NCBI GenBank assembly: GCA_021798395.1
Contig: JAJZHS010000178.1
Coordinates: forward strand, 1-5,799
Direction: 5' to 3'
DNA length: 5,799 nt
Source: Pseudomonadota bacterium
Lineage (GTDB): Bacteria > Pseudomonadota > Gammaproteobacteria > Burkholderiales > Burkholderiaceae_C
In this document: positions 5,663-5,799 of the stretch, in pieces
Layout: every line of letters begins with the position of its first letter
Numbering within the stretch: the first letter of the stretch is position 1
Notes under the pieces: model-generated
The model's input: the letters and a program-made list of their open reading frames with translations, nothing else
Told to the model about the DNA's origin: nothing
The model's database searches: none
Made by a program: the position numbers and the translations under genes

Positions 5663-5799
5663 ATGCACCGAATGCTTGCTCCCGAAAGTCCAGGCGAGTC
5701 CGGCGCCACGGCGCACGACGATTCGCCGTCGCCGTGGAACCGATTGCTGCGCCGATTGCGCCGCCGCGACGGTTTCGCCTACGAACTCGGCGATCTGGT
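5663..5799 (+). CDS. N-terminus of an unidentified protein (partial, runs off the right edge)
   Basis: An open frame begins with ATG at 5663, 45 bases after the preceding stop, and stays open for 45 codons to the window end. A second in-frame ATG at 5672 is an alternative start; neither has a strong ribosome site, only GAG at 5652-5654. The visible peptide has an acidic, disordered start (P-E-S-P-G-E-S-G), a D-D-S-P-S-P-W motif, a strongly basic stretch (R-L-L-R-R-L-R-R-R-D) and then G-F-A-Y-E-L-G-D-L, which may begin a folded domain. There is no signal peptide or membrane segment in this part. The close spacing and shared strand suggest it is the third gene of the transporter operon. Too little is visible to name a family. 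Confidence 0.55.
   Translation, partial: MHRMLAPESPGESGATAHDDSPSPWNRLLRRLRRRDGFAYELGDL

Overview
The window is GC-rich DNA with tightly packed genes, good Shine-Dalgarno sites and short gene overlaps, which points to a bacterium. A betaproteobacterium, probably of the order Burkholderiales, fits best. This rests on an MHS-type transporter with a large two-cysteine insert and on a small downstream protein carrying a 'VDGRRS' N-terminal domain, both of which I recall from that group. It is a judgement from memory, not a search result. I see no rRNA, tRNA, CRISPR array, insertion sequence, integrase or phage gene.

Layout. (1) 1-122, minus strand: the first 40 codons of a gene that runs off the left edge, with a clear ribosome binding site. 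(2) 360-821, plus strand: a small exported protein with two cysteines in the mature part. (3) 3098-875, minus strand: a two-gene unit facing gene 2. It encodes a 465-residue inner-membrane protein with a large, probably periplasmic, central domain, followed with an 8-base overlap by a 277-residue predicted lipoprotein. (4) 3099-3402: a divergent intergenic region holding a candidate -10 element for the minus-strand unit, a locally AT-rich island, and GC-rich hairpins upstream of the transporter. (5) 3403 to the right edge, plus strand: a probable operon of an MFS transporter of the MHS family, an overlapping 185-residue protein with an apparent winged-helix-like N-terminus, and the start of a third gene.

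How the genes may work together. The membrane protein and lipoprotein are almost certainly co-translated and may form one envelope complex, but neither is a family I can name. The transporter carries a roughly 110-residue insert between predicted TM9 and TM10, a loop that faces the periplasm in the standard MFS topology. Its two cysteines could therefore form a disulfide. The protein encoded immediately downstream overlaps the transporter stop codon by 8 bases, so its synthesis is probably coupled to the transporter's. The substrate cannot be read from the sequence.

The least explained parts are the lipoprotein/membrane-protein pair, the transporter's periplasmic insert with its coupled partner, and the two overlapping hairpins in the transporter leader. 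Nothing here can be declared a new system from sequence reading alone.
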